Shown here: positions 51,501 through 63,429 of the stretch, one piece after another
Layout: each line of letters begins with the position of its first letter
Position numbering within the stretch: the stretch's first letter is position 1
DNA from: Pempheris klunzingeri
Taxonomy: Eukaryota > Chordata > Actinopteri > Acropomatiformes > Pempheridae
Direction: 5' to 3'
Length of the DNA stretch: 64,000 bases
Assembly (NCBI RefSeq): GCF_042242105.1
Contig: NC_092017.1
Span: forward strand, 15,107,932-15,171,931
Notes under the pieces: generated by a model
The model's input: the letters and a program-made list of their open reading frames with translations, nothing else
Database searches by the model: none
Told to the model about the DNA's origin: nothing
Position numbers and translations under genes: made by a program

Positions 51501-54500
51501 GGACACCTTTACCCCTGCAAAAAGCAATGTACGATGTACTGGGGTTCAAAATGCTGTGGGGTGTCAGAGCTTCATAGCCCTCTGCATTTTACATCTAGAA
51601 AGTGCCTCTCTCTCCCAATGCATTCAAGAAAAAGCCTTTAAACAGAACATATACCATGTGCTGCCAATAAAAACCCACAGTGGAGTGCTGCAGGTGGGTT
51701 GTTTTATGCTGTGCAGGCACAGGTAATCAGTGAATGAAGCTCCACTGGACCTACAGAGGGTAATTATTATGATTTAACTCAACTGCAAACTGATGTACTC
51801 CCAGCCCAACCCTAGTGTTTAGGGTCAAGTGAAAAGTGTTGATGCTGAAACAGCTAATCTACATAGCTGCAGATCTGTCGCCTTTGTGCATTTTTTTCAC
51901 CTGTCCAAACATTATTAATCATAATTTCCCTCACATTGTTCCCTTCACATTGTTTCCCTAACTAATGTGCATACTTATCGACTTAATCAGAACAGTGATA
52001 TTAATGTATTAAAGCCCCGTTTTACATGTAATCCCACAGCAACACCTTTTATTACCTGGATCTAAAGTGTTCCAACCCATCCAGACCCAGACACAAATAC
52101 ATCTTATCTGACTTTAATCACTTGGACAATTTTTCTATAGATTAATTCATCTCACCTGAGCTGTGTAAAACCCCCAACAATAGCAATCTGAATCATGTTC
52201 CATTCAGCCCACGTTGTTGATTAACTTAATCTCTACTCAGTTCCACCAAGACTCTGATTTTATGCTAGCTGACTTGGACTCTAGATCACTTCTATGAAAC
52301 ATCAAATTGCTGGTACATGAATTAAAAGCAGACTATAAGTAAACTCCAAAGGATGCAGAGACAGCCAGAAAGAAAAAGAGGTAAGTTAGTCCTTACTGTT
52401 GAAGACCACATTGTTGTCTTTGAAGTCCTTCCACTGCTGGTACCATTTTGAGTCTTTGTGGAGCACAACACCCATAGCTTCCCTGAAGAACACACATAGT
52501 ACTACTTTAAACAGCTGGAACAGAAAAATGAGTGTCCCTGTTGACTTGCTGCACTCCTGCTGACCATCACATTTAGCCTTAATAACCCAGAAAGGAAATC
52601 ACTGCAGTATTTACAGCAAGGACAATAAACTTAATGTCAGGGAAGCATTGGGAGAAATGTTATTCCTATTCCAAAACACAGTATTACCACTCATCAGTTT
52701 CTGAAAAACATTGAACATTCTCTGTAAACCTCTATGTTTCCCTAACAGTAGTTCAGACACAGCTGGGTAGTCTCTTGGCACCTGACCAGATGTGATCCTC
52801 AGCTTTCACAGTTTTTCACCACTAAGTCTGTTTCTTTCTTTGCATTTTTTAAATGAATGATTAGACTGTGTGAGACCATATGAGTGATACTAGCTATCTC
52901 TGAATGTGTATGGTATTATCCTCTCAGTATCAGGGCAAAGCAGAGGGCACTCACGTACTCGTCGGCTTCGAAGACCTTCCCGTCATCCCCTGCCCCTTTG
53001 GAGGAGAACTCACTCCTCTTCCTCAGTCGGGCAGGAGGCCGATAAGGGCCAGTGTGACCCAGGTCACCAATCTCCTTCTTCACACTCTCCATTCCCTGAG
53101 AACAGGTAGTAGACAAAAAAAACTAAAAATAAGTTCCAGTATTCAGGCATATCATTTCAATGTTTTTATTCCTAATTAATTTCTAAAAAGGTACATTCAA
53201 CCTTGAGCACTTTCTATGAATCAAATACAACAAATTGTTTTTGTGCAAAAAGAGTGAGCAGTGCACAAAAGTGGTAATTTAGTGAAATGTAATTCAATAA
53301 CGAGTGCCAGTATGGTGTGTTGAATAACAAATAACAAATTAAGATCTGCTCATTTTCAGTTGACAGTTTTACCTCTGTACATAAAATATTAACACCAGTG
53401 CAGATCTTAAGATTCACCTCTAATATTTCAATGAGCCCTGACTTGCTTGTATTTCACTATATCTGTATCCTTACTTTGTTTGAGAGAAACAGAAACAAAC
53501 AAATGCAGTTTAACTTTTGTGACTAATGAAATTTATGTGAACCATAGTGAGCACAGTGACTCCATACCTGTGATATTGCCCTGAATGCACCGGTCTTCCC
53601 CAGCTTCTCTCCGCTCTTAGAAACGGTCTCTGCTGAGGTCTTCGCTGTTTTGGCTGCTTCCTCCATTCCCTCCTTGATTTTCTTTCCAATTTCTGTACGG
53701 CTGACCTCTCCTAGCCCCTGTCCAAACACACAGGCACACACAAAACCTGTACAGCTGGATGGATCAACTAGAATAACATATCTATCATACGACCATCAAA
53801 ATAGAGGCTGCATCTGATTGCAATAACTATCACACGTACCTCTTTCACTGTCTCAGACAAATTTCCCAACTTCTTCTTGAGAACCTCGGAGGTCTTCGCT
53901 GTTTCAGACTCTATAGTTTTCTGGGGAAGAGGCGGAGCCATTGTTAAAAAACAACTTTACATTAGTTTTCATATTAGCATGGATAGAAATGCTGTTTGTA
54001 TGCATGAGGCCAAATACTAACATATTTCCTTCGGGCTTGTTTCAATGCGTCCGACTCCTCCAGTTTTTTGGCCTCTTCCCGAAACTTCTTTATGTTTTCT
54101 TTCATTTCCTTGTTCTTGTTTAGCTCCTGCTTCAGGTTGTCCATAAACTCCGTCAGGAAGCCTTTTCTGCCACCGCCTCTCTCCCCTGACAAATACCTTG
54201 CCTGCAGAGGGGGTGACTGAAGCACCATGTTGGTATGAATAAGCAACAGCATATACAATTATATTAGTCCAACTTTGGGGCACTTCAATTAAACTTAAAT
54301 CTATGGTCATAGTGTTGCTAATGCACTCGAACCTGCGGATGAGCTGCTTCTCTACAAGCAAAGAAAGCAAGAGCACCTTAGAATGACAGATGTGAGGTGT
54401 GGTAGACTAATGCCTATACAGTGAATCTGCTATTTCAAAATGTTCCTGCTTTTTTGCAAACTTTGCAAGTTTCTACCTGAAGTATGCTCACTTGCTAGTT

Positions 54501-55482
54501 TATTAGGAACACCTAGCTAAAACGAATGTGACACAACAATCCTGCAATACAACCTGTCCACGAAGGCTATAATGTTCAGTGTCTAATTTCAGGCAGTAGT
54601 TTGGGGTGCTGTTGAAATGTACTGCGTTATACCGACAGGTTTAGATGAGTGAGGGTCGGCTAAATGACAACACGACCTCTCTGCATGATGCAATAGTTTA
54701 ACAGCACAAGAAAACACATCTTCCAAAATGACCAGTTAAATCAACACCTCTCTAAAGCAGTTTCAAAGACTGAACATTATTAGCTCCCTGGTGATAGACT
54801 TTACTGCACGACTGTTGTTACAAGCCTGCGTTAGTTTTAGTTAAGTATATCTAATAAATGGAGAGTGTGAGGTTTCAACAAAAGTAGCCCGAAAACAAGA
54901 AGCAGCTACAAGTCTGTTTTTACACACACATTTGCAATGAGGTTTGTTGGAGTTGAGAGATAGTGACATGTAACAGTGGCACAGCTCCTGCCAGGTACCT
55001 GTGAGGAGCACGCGAGGAGCCCACGTATCCTGTAGACATTGGGTCTGTTGTGAAGCAGCAGGTAAGAGGGAGGAAATGCCACCAAGCCTCTTCTTACACA
55101 TATCTGGACAGACACACGAAGTCACTCAAACTTTATATGACCACGTAGCGACTGATAAACGCAGTTGGACATGTTCATTGATAAGTCACCACTGCAAGAA
55201 ACCACGTAACAATTAGCTGAAACGTCGGACTAAAGTGTGAGAAAAGATATGCGCTTCAGATTTAACACCGGCTGGACTCAGTAAGCAAATCGCTAACTTA
55301 GCTAGCTCATGCTAAATTAGCACACTGGTCAGAAACAATAGTCGTGACACTCGCAGTCACTGGTAAAAATGGCAGTTCAAAAGTTCATTTTAAGTTCTCG
55401 TTTTTGTTATTTATGTGCTGATATTTAACAGAAAAAGTCCCAACGCGCTCACCTGGTAACACTGGCACAAGGGGGCCGCCAT
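48543..55482 (-). CDS. timm44: Mitochondrial import inner membrane translocase subunit TIM44, 13 exons
   Basis: TIM44 sits on the matrix face of the inner membrane, docks to the TIM23 channel and recruits mtHsp70 to pull preproteins in. Exons in coding order: 55453-55482, 54999-55103, 54022-54201, 53840-53920, 53568-53717, 52959-53095, 52397-52482, 50961-51053, 50655-50779, 50317-50367, 50041-50130, 49550-49660, 48543-48662. They join in frame to 452 residues, the usual vertebrate length. Residues 1-45 form an Arg-rich presequence without acidic residues. Residues 46-182 are charged and helical (KQELNKNKEMKE, KIKEGMEEAAKTAK). Residues 183-280 hold RLRKRSEF and SKWYQQWKDFK; the membrane-associated TIM44 domain runs from about 280 to 440 (QLAHPIQQAKALG-like, VLIITFQAQLVMV). 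The stop is 48543-48545. The first ATG follows a promoter-like region and begins MAAPL, a typical start. hnrnpm lies upstream in tandem. An intron repeat is at 54488-54645. Confidence 0.96.
54488..54645. repeat. Dispersed repeat in timm44 intron 2
   Basis: AGTTTATTAGGAACACCTAGCTAAAAC, then CAATCCTGCAATA, then CACGAAGGCTATAATGTTCAG: these ordered motifs match a very common fish repeat with a TTTATTAGG-ACACCT terminus. It is non-coding and probably a non-autonomous DNA element. Confidence 0.65.
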
Positions 55483-55560
55483 CTTGAATGTAATACGTAT
55501 GACCTTCTTCCGGTGGTGACCTTTCGTATCCACGAGGGGAGGGTGGGGAGAGCTCGTGCA
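55475..55560 (-). promoter_or_regulatory. timm44: timm44 promoter: YY1 site over the start codon, ETS site upstream
   Basis: On the - strand CAAGATGGCGGC (55475-55486) is a canonical YY1 element and its ATG is the timm44 start codon. ACCGGAAG, an ETS/GABP site, lies about 25-30 bases upstream (near 55505-55515). This TATA-less YY1 plus ETS arrangement is typical of housekeeping and nuclear-coded mitochondrial genes. Confidence 0.6.
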
Positions 55561-55789
55561 ATGGTTTCAGAGCCCCCCCGTGTGTTTCTCCTCCAATTAA
55601 TACTCAAGACTATCGACATTTAAATAAATGCATTCACCAAAGCGTTCTCTATTACACTAGCATCATCCGTATCGTTAACATGTGAAAATGTTAGGAGAGA
55701 CTAACTGAGCATAAGTACACGTGTTTATAGTCTCAGAGTCGACTATATTAACAGGCAATGCTATAAGACAAAAAAAAAAGCAACAAAGA

Positions 55790-56086
55790 ATTTCAAATAT
55801 TGAGGTTTATTTATCAAAACACCTTATAGAACAAAGGCAATGACAGGTGTAGCATGACAGAAAAAAAAAATTAAAAGTTTGGTCTCTAAAAAAGTAAAAT
55901 TTAAGCAAGAACTAAAACACATTCACCGTTACAAATTCCTAACTAAAATAACGTTTTCACTGTTACAAACATCTAACAAACCATGTGAATATGAATATGA
56001 TGTGAATATGCTGGAGATCATATTCAGCGCGTTTGGACATTAGCGACTAAATGAAATAAATGCCAGATGTTACACAGACGAATAAC
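55790..56086 (-). other. hnrnpm: Probable hnrnpm 3' UTR
   Basis: A short AT-rich stretch between the hnrnpm stop (56087-56089) and the AATAAA at 55806-55811. The remaining DNA, 55560-55790, shows no feature beyond an A-run at 55770-55778. Confidence 0.5.
55806..55811 (-). terminator. Poly(A) signal for hnrnpm (AATAAA on - strand)
   Basis: TTTATT on the + strand lies 276 nt beyond the hnrnpm stop, so the predicted mRNA end is near 55790, only about 300 bases before the timm44 start codon. Confidence 0.55.
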
Positions 56087-59000
56087 TTATGCATTCCTAT
56101 CAATCCTAACATCAATCTCTCTTCCATTCAGCCGATAGCCGTTCATCGTCCGGCAGACGCGCTCAGCAGTTTCAGGGTTGTCGAAGCGAACCACGCCACA
56201 GCCCTTGGACTTGCCGTTCTCCATTTTAATATCAGCGTATTGAACCATGCCTGCAGAGGGAAGGGTACCAATGTAAGAGGTGGTCTTGATGGAATAACAC
56301 ATTCATTGTTCATTTTGTGTTTACACAACAACTACCTACCGCATGTATTAAAGGTGTCCTTCAGCATCTTCCAGGTGAAGTCAAATGGCAGCTGAAACAC
56401 AAAAAAACATTCAAAAATGATTACGATCATGTGAGAGGATGCTGGCTAAATATAAAGTGACTACCCTGCAGATATACGCTTACATTTCTGACAAAGATCT
56501 GGCATCCCTTTCTGACATTGCCACCCCCGGTTCCAGGACCTCCAGCGCCTCCAAAGGAATTGCCGCCAAATCCACGATCCAAGTCAGTGGAGCGATCAAA
56601 CTGACCACCGACACCTCCAGACCCCATCCGATCCATGCCAGAGCTCATGCGGTCGAGGCCACCAGACGGGAAGCGATCGAGTCCTCCAGTGGAGCCAATG
56701 CGGTCGAAGCTGCTGCCCATTCTGTCAAGCCCGGTGTTGCCCATGCGATCCATACCCATTGGGGAGCCAAAATCTAGGCCAGAACCCATGCGATCCAGAC
56801 CAGATGGGCCCAAGCGGTCAAACCCAGCTGGGCCGAGGCGGTCCATGCTGGAGCTCATACGGTCCAGGCCAGGTCCGAGCCTGTCCATACTGGGCCCCAG
56901 CCGGTCCATCCCCGAGCCCATCCGGTCGAACCCGGAACCCATCCTGTCCAGGTCAGACACGCGGTCCATCCGCTCCATTCCTCCCATGCGCTCCATTCCT
57001 CCCATGCGGTCCATGCTGCCTCCCAAGCGGTCCATTCCAGAGCTCATGCGGTCCATACCCATTGAGTTTCCTATGAAAGCAAGCGAACAAAAAGAAAAGG
57101 CAAAATAAGAAAAGGTTACACTGACTGCCTAAGCTGAAGTGATCATTATACCTGATGAGGCTGAGAGTACTTATCAGAGGAATTTCAAACAAAATCCTGA
57201 ATATACTAACCCATTCCTCTTTCAAAGGAGTCTGCAAAATTATTGCGAGACATTCCCATTTCATTTCGCCCAAACTCCCTGTCAAAAGCACCACCAATCC
57301 CACGGTCCATCTCTGACAATGCAAGAGATGAAACCATTAGAAACATCGAGCAAAACGTGAAAGTGTTCCACGCTTGCTTTGGAGTGCTTAACACGTCTCA
57401 ACTTCTTACCGTTCATTCTGCCCATCCCTGAAGAGCCAAAACGTTCCATGCTGTTCATTCCTCCAAAGTTCTCCATTCCTAGAACAGAAAAGATGTCTTG
57501 ATGCCAAAGGGCACAGCCAGAAACAGATGGACAGGCTCGGTGTGGAAATCTAATGCTGCTATACTCGAGTCTGGGAGCTTTGCATATGAAACTAATAATT
57601 TATAGTTATTTACAGCACATGAATGGGATTATACTTGAAGCGGTTGGAAAGTTTTTAATGTGATAAAGTTTGATGAAGTGCTGAGTGTTACTTTAATGGT
57701 AAATGCCGCAGTTGGGGAAAATAAGGTAGCTGGCCCAGCTACTTGAGAATCTTTAAAACGTACCTCCTCCCCCTCCTCCTCCTCCTCCTCCTCCTCCCAT
57801 ACGACCTCCCATGTTGCCGAAGCCCATTCCATCCATTCCTACGAGTGAGAAAGGTTATGATAAGCCACTGATTCCACTGGTGTCTTACAACAAGGGTTCA
57901 ATAAAGCACACACAGGAGCTAGTTACCTCCAGGGCCCATGTTGCCCATTCCACCACCTCCACCTCCCCCTCCCCTGTTGAGTTGGGTAGCATCAATCGGC
58001 TGGCCACCAGGTCCCAGGCCCAAACCAATACCACTCAGGCCACCTGGGCAGAGAAAATGGGCACATCATTACAGCGTCATCTTTACAGGAAATGTCTGAC
58101 TAGAAATAAACTGGATAAAACAGGTGCATGTATACTTACGGGGAAGAGCAGCAGCAGCTCTGTCGGGTGGTCCAAAATCTTTGGGCAGGGATTTCTCATC
58201 CTGAAAGGAAGCCACATAAAACCCTTCAGAGTATGCTCTCCGAACATAATGTGAACCAATGTACAGTGACGTTTATGCAACATACCAGTTTGACGTGCAT
58301 GACTCTGTTGAATAACAGCTGCCCATTGAACATAGCTATGAAATCATTAAGGAAAACATAAGGGAGATTTCGCAATCATGAGTCTACTGAATTAACATTC
58401 TTTACAGACAGTAAAAAAGGTTATTAAAATCAGACAATTTCAAAAGGATACAGACAGCTTGGACAGCTTCAATGGGCATGTCAAATGTTACTGTGCCCAT
58501 GCCTCTGCTTTTCCCATCCTTGTCCTCCAGGATGTCAGCCCTCACCACCATGCCCGCCATGCTGAATACCTCTTTCAGCTTCTTCCAGCCCACTTTGTAG
58601 TCAAGCTGTGGGCACACCGGACAATTTCAGAAATGGTGGGAACATTTTAATGCAAGCATTAACAGTGTTCCATTAACAGCTCTTCATTAATAAATAATGC
58701 TAAATACAAGTCATCTAATCAAGTAAAAATACAATACAATAATTCCATAAATTTTTTTGGATGGTAAAACAGTCAAAAGCCTCACATTTGCCACAAAGAC
58801 AGTGCTGCCAATCCTGCCAGCCTGGAGACCATGGATGATCTCATTGGGGATGTTGGGGTTGTTCATCAGGCTAGGAGGGATGTTGACCATGGGGCCATTT
58901 GGTCCAGGGCCCATGCGATCCATGTTCATGCGATCCATTCCACCCATTCCACCCATCCCACCATGGCCTCCGGGAGGGCCTCCACCTTGAGCCTTGTTGA

Positions 59001-62000
59001 TTTCCCTCTGAGCAATCACACCATCAGGGTCCTAAAAAAACAAAGAGCGAAAAAATATGACTCAGGAAAATCCACAACTGGCACTTTGGTCTCTATGCTG
59101 ATCTTTGTTTCTCTGGTCTACCTCTTTCACTTTGAGGGGTCGTCCATTGAGGTTGTGCTTGTTGACCTTTTCCACTGCTTTCTTCATTAGCTCTTCAGTC
59201 CTAAACTCAACAACACTTAAGAGAAATATACAGTAGATGCAGTGAGATCAATCGATAAACAAAATCATATATTTTTTTTAAATGAACATAGACACTGGTC
59301 CACATGTTTCTACTTGGTTAACTTCAACAGGATCTTAAGATTTTCATTTTGTCAATCTGAAAGGCACTGACAAACAATTGGAAATTATAATAAATGGACA
59401 GAGACTACTTACGCACAACCCTTTGTTGATTGAAGACATCAGAACAGGCCGCACCAAGAGTAAAGAATAATTTGAATTAGCAAGAGAAATGGATTTGAAG
59501 GGACATTTAAGTTGACAATTTAAGAAAAGAGAATTTCATGCACAATAAAACAGTTCAACATCACACAACTCTACAGCCTTGGCCACAACTCTGTGCTTCT
59601 GAATACAATTACAATGTTAAGATCTCACATTTTCTTCACAGTCACTCAAACAGTGCAGGTGAATATTTGGTAGGTAGTACAGTACTTTTCCAACATCCAA
59701 AGGGCAGAAAATCCACAGTGAGATCGTATTTCCCACTACTAAGATATTGGAGGTAACTTTCCAGTGAAGCAGTTCTACGAAATGATTATATTTAACCACC
59801 ATCTAACAGCCTTGTAACAACCTCTTGCAGACTAAACCCCTTTAGTTCATGAGGAGCAAATCCACCAACCAAAAGGGACATTGTCAGCTACTGCAATCCC
59901 ACAGGATTGGCTACAAGGAAACCTGAAGTCCTATTTTAAGAGCATCAACCCTCAGGATGACCTCAAGTCAGTGCCACAGACGACACCAAACGAAGCACAC
60001 CTCCGGCGTGTCACCATCTCACACACTCCACCAGGTTTCTGAATCTGAACAATTCCCAACAATGAAAATAAAGAAACCAAAGCTGACAAACACAGGTTTG
60101 TCTAGAATTATTCATGTTTTATTTGTATGTATTTGCACTTACCCTCGATTTGCCTTCTGCGTCCATTAAGTGTTCCACGTACGTTACCTCACCCACTACA
60201 AATCAGATTCCAGAGACGACACACACCAAGGGGAGAGAAGCCGAGAGAACAATGGGGGTTTAGAGCAGAAACACAAGTAGGACGGCCGATGACAGTGAGC
60301 TCAGACTGCCAGTCCTGAGCCATCCCCCAGCGCCTCAGCAGCAGCACAATATGGTACAGGTCTACAAAAAGCAAGCTTGGGTCTTTCAAAAAATAAAAGC
60401 TTCTTAGCCTGTCCTTGTTGGAAGTCCCTCGAAGCACCAAAAGCAAAAGACTGAGGACAACAACTGTTGAAATGGCCATCAGCCTTCCTGTTTGGAGATA
60501 ATGCCGTGAACACCACCTTCTAAGATAATTGACCAAATAATTTCAAGTAGGCAAAACCCATTCAATGCCTCAGCCCATTTCATTGCAAACCTGTGCATAC
60601 TTGGTAAAATGTTGCCATTGTACACCTCAGGCTAATGCATCACTACATTCGCCCATCAGCTGAGCCTAAGAGGAAACTTGCAGCTAGAAAACTAACCATA
60701 ATCTTAACGGCAAGCTCTCAGGGGAAAGAAACTTCTCTAACTGCAAACATGTTATCAAAATGGACCTGTTCCTGAAACGCACAATATCAGAATTTTGATT
60801 CAGTGTCGACCACAGCCACGCCGTCATTTCAGATCACGTGTCTGTTCAACAAATGGACATCAGTGACCAAACCTCTAGAGGCAAGGACAGTGCATAAGAA
60901 GTTGCTTCATTTTGTAGACCTGTACCCCAAAGAACTCCCCAACGCACAGCTGTGTTTGGCACAACATGGAGATCTGCTGAGAAAACTTTTGCTTGTCAAG
61001 GAGACACCTAAAAAAGAAAATGCAATTTAACTCCACAGTCAGTTGTCATATAACGAACACCAGGCACTCCTTTTGAGAAAGGATTGTACCCTTCTTAACA
61101 CATGCTTTCTTTATCTTCAAGTAAATGCCAGTTCTGGGCAATACTTGTGATACATCTCTCACTTTCCAGTACCCCATAACTACAGGTACTTTCACATGAG
61201 TGAAGTCACATGTAAATCCATATTACATTTAAGAGAGACCTTAGGGTGGAACGCTGCTGAAAAGTTGCTGCATCAAATTATTTCTTTTATCAAATCTCCA
61301 AAATTTGGACTTATTTACAAATCATGTGAGCTCAGGGTTTTACCATTAAATACATGCTGCAACTGAAAGCGACCACTTCCTAAGTTCGGGGCAAGAAGCA
61401 TTATATTAGAGTTACATACGATAATTTTTTCATGTGTTTCTTAGAGAAAAGCATCTTATTATGCCACTCATGATCCCAAGCCATTGGATTTTCACATTAG
61501 TGGACCAGTTTACACATGTACAACTTCCACTTCACAAAACCCACAAAAGATTTTAGTAATCTCAATGGAGAATAAAATGTTCAGTCTAACATCCAAGTTC
61601 ACAGCACTTGTTCAAGTCTGCAGCAACTCAGTTGACAGACAAATAAGAGGGACCTCATCCAAAGCCTTTGTTCCAAGTAACTCCCACAAAGACTCAAGCA
61701 ACATTGTACAACTTAAGTCCCTGCAACCATTCCCAAATGCCCTTCAAAGCTGCAGTGGTCAAACAAAATGACCCCTGGATGCTTTCTGTCATGTCCAAAG
61801 GGTGACTGAGTCAATCCCATATCCAAACACCTTACCTTTTTCTTTCATCAGGTCTTTCAGGGCTTGCCATTTCACATCATAGGGGATGTTGCTGACAAAG
61901 ACACGGTATCTTTTGTTCACGTTTCCATAGGGTTCGTAGCGCCCACCTCCACCTCTCTTCTGGGGCCTCTCCTTCCTGCTTGAATTGGGCTCATGCTTAG

Positions 62001-63009
62001 CTTTCCCATTAATTTCTCTGTAAGAGATCAGGTAACAGAGGGTTAAACGGGTCTGGAAATATACAAAGTTAAACATGGCTGGATTCTTACAGGGGAAATT
62101 CAAAGCTAAATGTGCAGAAAGGGGGAATATGTGAGATATAAGTATACAATTACTGTGCAAAGTGTAAAGTTATTCATTAAATCAAGTTCTAAAATAAAGC
62201 GCGGGCTGCACCATTTTGACTTCACTTGTGTCCGGCCATTATCCCCACCCCCAGATCAGGTCGCATACGTTTTTACTTAAATGTGCTCCAAAAAAAAACC
62301 CCCGCATTTTATTTCAAGTGTAAAGCAGTACGGTTTGTTTTGCAACTAATAAACAGACAAATAGGCTACATGCAGTTGCAGTGGTTCAATAGTCTGCCAG
62401 TGTTTGCTATCCAGACGATTAAACTCGAGCCACATGGCGAGGCCGCTCTTTAGGCCTGTAGTACATAATGGAGTCAACAATCAAGTGATATTAACTCAGC
62501 GTCTACATAATAAATCGAAAACAACTAAAATTATAAAAGAAACTCTCTAATCTATTTACCAATAACAAGCAGCTAACGCTACATGAACTGCTAACGTTAG
62601 TTACTGTTACGTAAAATGGATGGATTCTCCAGTAAATAGACGGGGCCCAAACACATACCACTCGACCGTGACGCTGAATAAAAGCGCTTAAAACGAAAAT
62701 TAGAGCCATTGTGGGATTACTGTACAGTTGCATAATACGATTGCAACTTTGGGAACATTTTTCATTAAAGATTCGTCGAGTTGCGACATCCCCGTGGATC
62801 AGAAACATCCCGGCTAGCTAGCTAGCTAACCCAGCTAGTAATCTCCAACAAAGGACCCTTGATGAATGGACTCACCCCTGCTGCTGCAGCGGCTGTTGAG
62901 GCGGCTGCTGCTGAAGCTGCGGCTGCTGCTGCTGCGGCGGCGACGGCGACGGCTGCTGCTGCAGCTGGGCTGCTTTCTCGGTAGTATTTTCAGCCTGCTC
63001 ACTGGACAT
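56087..63009 (-). CDS. hnrnpm: Heterogeneous nuclear ribonucleoprotein M, 16 exons
   Basis: hnRNP M is a nuclear RNA-binding protein that controls alternative splicing by binding GU-rich RNA. Exons in coding order: 62876-63009, 61836-62017, 60143-60195, 59413-59420 (8 nt), 59122-59215, 58786-59031, 58452-58605, 58286-58335, 58140-58200, 57927-58043, 57764-57838, 57410-57478, 57211-57312, 56484-57070, 56340-56391, 56087-56250. They join in frame to 715 residues. In order: a Gln/Pro-rich N-terminus (1-45), a PY-type nuclear signal (RYEPY, about 70), RRM1 (about 75-157; VFVSNIP and KSRGCAVVEF), a Gly/Met linker, RRM2 (about 233-307; VFVANLDY and GKSRGMGTVTF), Gly-rich segments, a Met/Arg repeat of about 19 hexamers such as GMDRMG (450-620) and RRM3 (about 640-715; IFVRNLPF and GKSKGCGVVRF). 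The protein ends DVRIDRNA, as in the family. The ATG at 63007-63009 is the first in frame after a promoter-like region. Confidence 0.96.
57763..57796. repeat. CCT/AGG triplet run in hnrnpm exon 11 at its donor
   Basis: An interrupted run of CCT on the + strand codes about eleven Gly codons (GGA/GGG) on the - strand. The run reaches the exon end, so the 5' splice site GGAG|GTACG directly abuts it. Confidence 0.85.
59413..59420 (-). other. hnrnpm: hnrnpm 8-nt microexon in RRM1 RNP1 motif
   Basis: The 8 bases GGTTGTGC are flanked by AG (+ map 59421-59422) and by a strong GTAAGT donor (59407-59412 reversed). The preceding exon ends in phase 0 after KSR and the next starts with T in phase 2. Only inclusion of exactly these 8 bases gives GCAVVEF, the RNP1 core, and keeps the frame. 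The polypyrimidine tract before it is weak, so inclusion probably needs enhancers. Confidence 0.85.
62876..62958. repeat. CTG/CGG triplet-rich stretch in hnrnpm exon 1
   Basis: Mixed CTG, CGG and CGA triplets on the + strand code the Gln/Pro/Ser-rich N-terminus of hnRNP M on the - strand. This is a possible length-variable region. Confidence 0.8.
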
Positions 63010-63215
63010 CTTCTTGCGCAGTTTAGTGTCTTAATAAAATAAAACTGTATCAACGCAGATAATCTTGGTTGATATTGAGGAGTTCTGTAGTTGGCGCTGG
63101 TCGTGCGGGTAGCCGAGCTCTGCTGCAACAGCTTACGAAAGATGGCGGAGAGAGCAGAGTGAGTGTGAGCAAGGCCTGCTGGGAATTTAAAACCACGGAA
63201 GCCTGCTCTCACATC
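63010..63215 (-). promoter_or_regulatory. hnrnpm: hnrnpm 5' UTR and promoter with YY1 and ETS motifs
   Basis: AAGATGGCGG at 63139-63148 is a YY1 element on the + strand, about 130 bases before the start codon. CCGGATGT (63213-63220 reversed) is ETS-like. There is no TATA box close to it. The region has more CpG than its flanks. The start site is probably between 63130 and 63200. Confidence 0.5.
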
Positions 63216-63429
63216 CGGTGTAGACTTTCACAGTAAGTTATTAATGGATTTTCATAATAAAAGTGCCCGGAATGAACATACTAAAACATTGCATTAAATG
63301 TAATAATAAAGTGCTGGCCTGAAACCCAAAATTTGTCATGATTACAATAGGAAATTATATACACAAATATCTAATTTAAACCTTATATATCGTGAAAAAG
63401 GTGCATTCCAAATATATCAAGTGACCTAT

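Noticed and set aside
56635..57108. A 157-codon open frame on the + strand opposite hnrnpm exon 14
   Set aside because: It is the antisense shadow of the Met/Arg hexamer repeat; the - strand frame is clearly the real one.
60196..61835. Several 60-115-codon frames in the hnrnpm intron between exons 2 and 3, considered as an alternative exon
   Set aside because: None joins in phase with the neighbouring exons or resembles hnRNP M, and RRM1 is complete without it.
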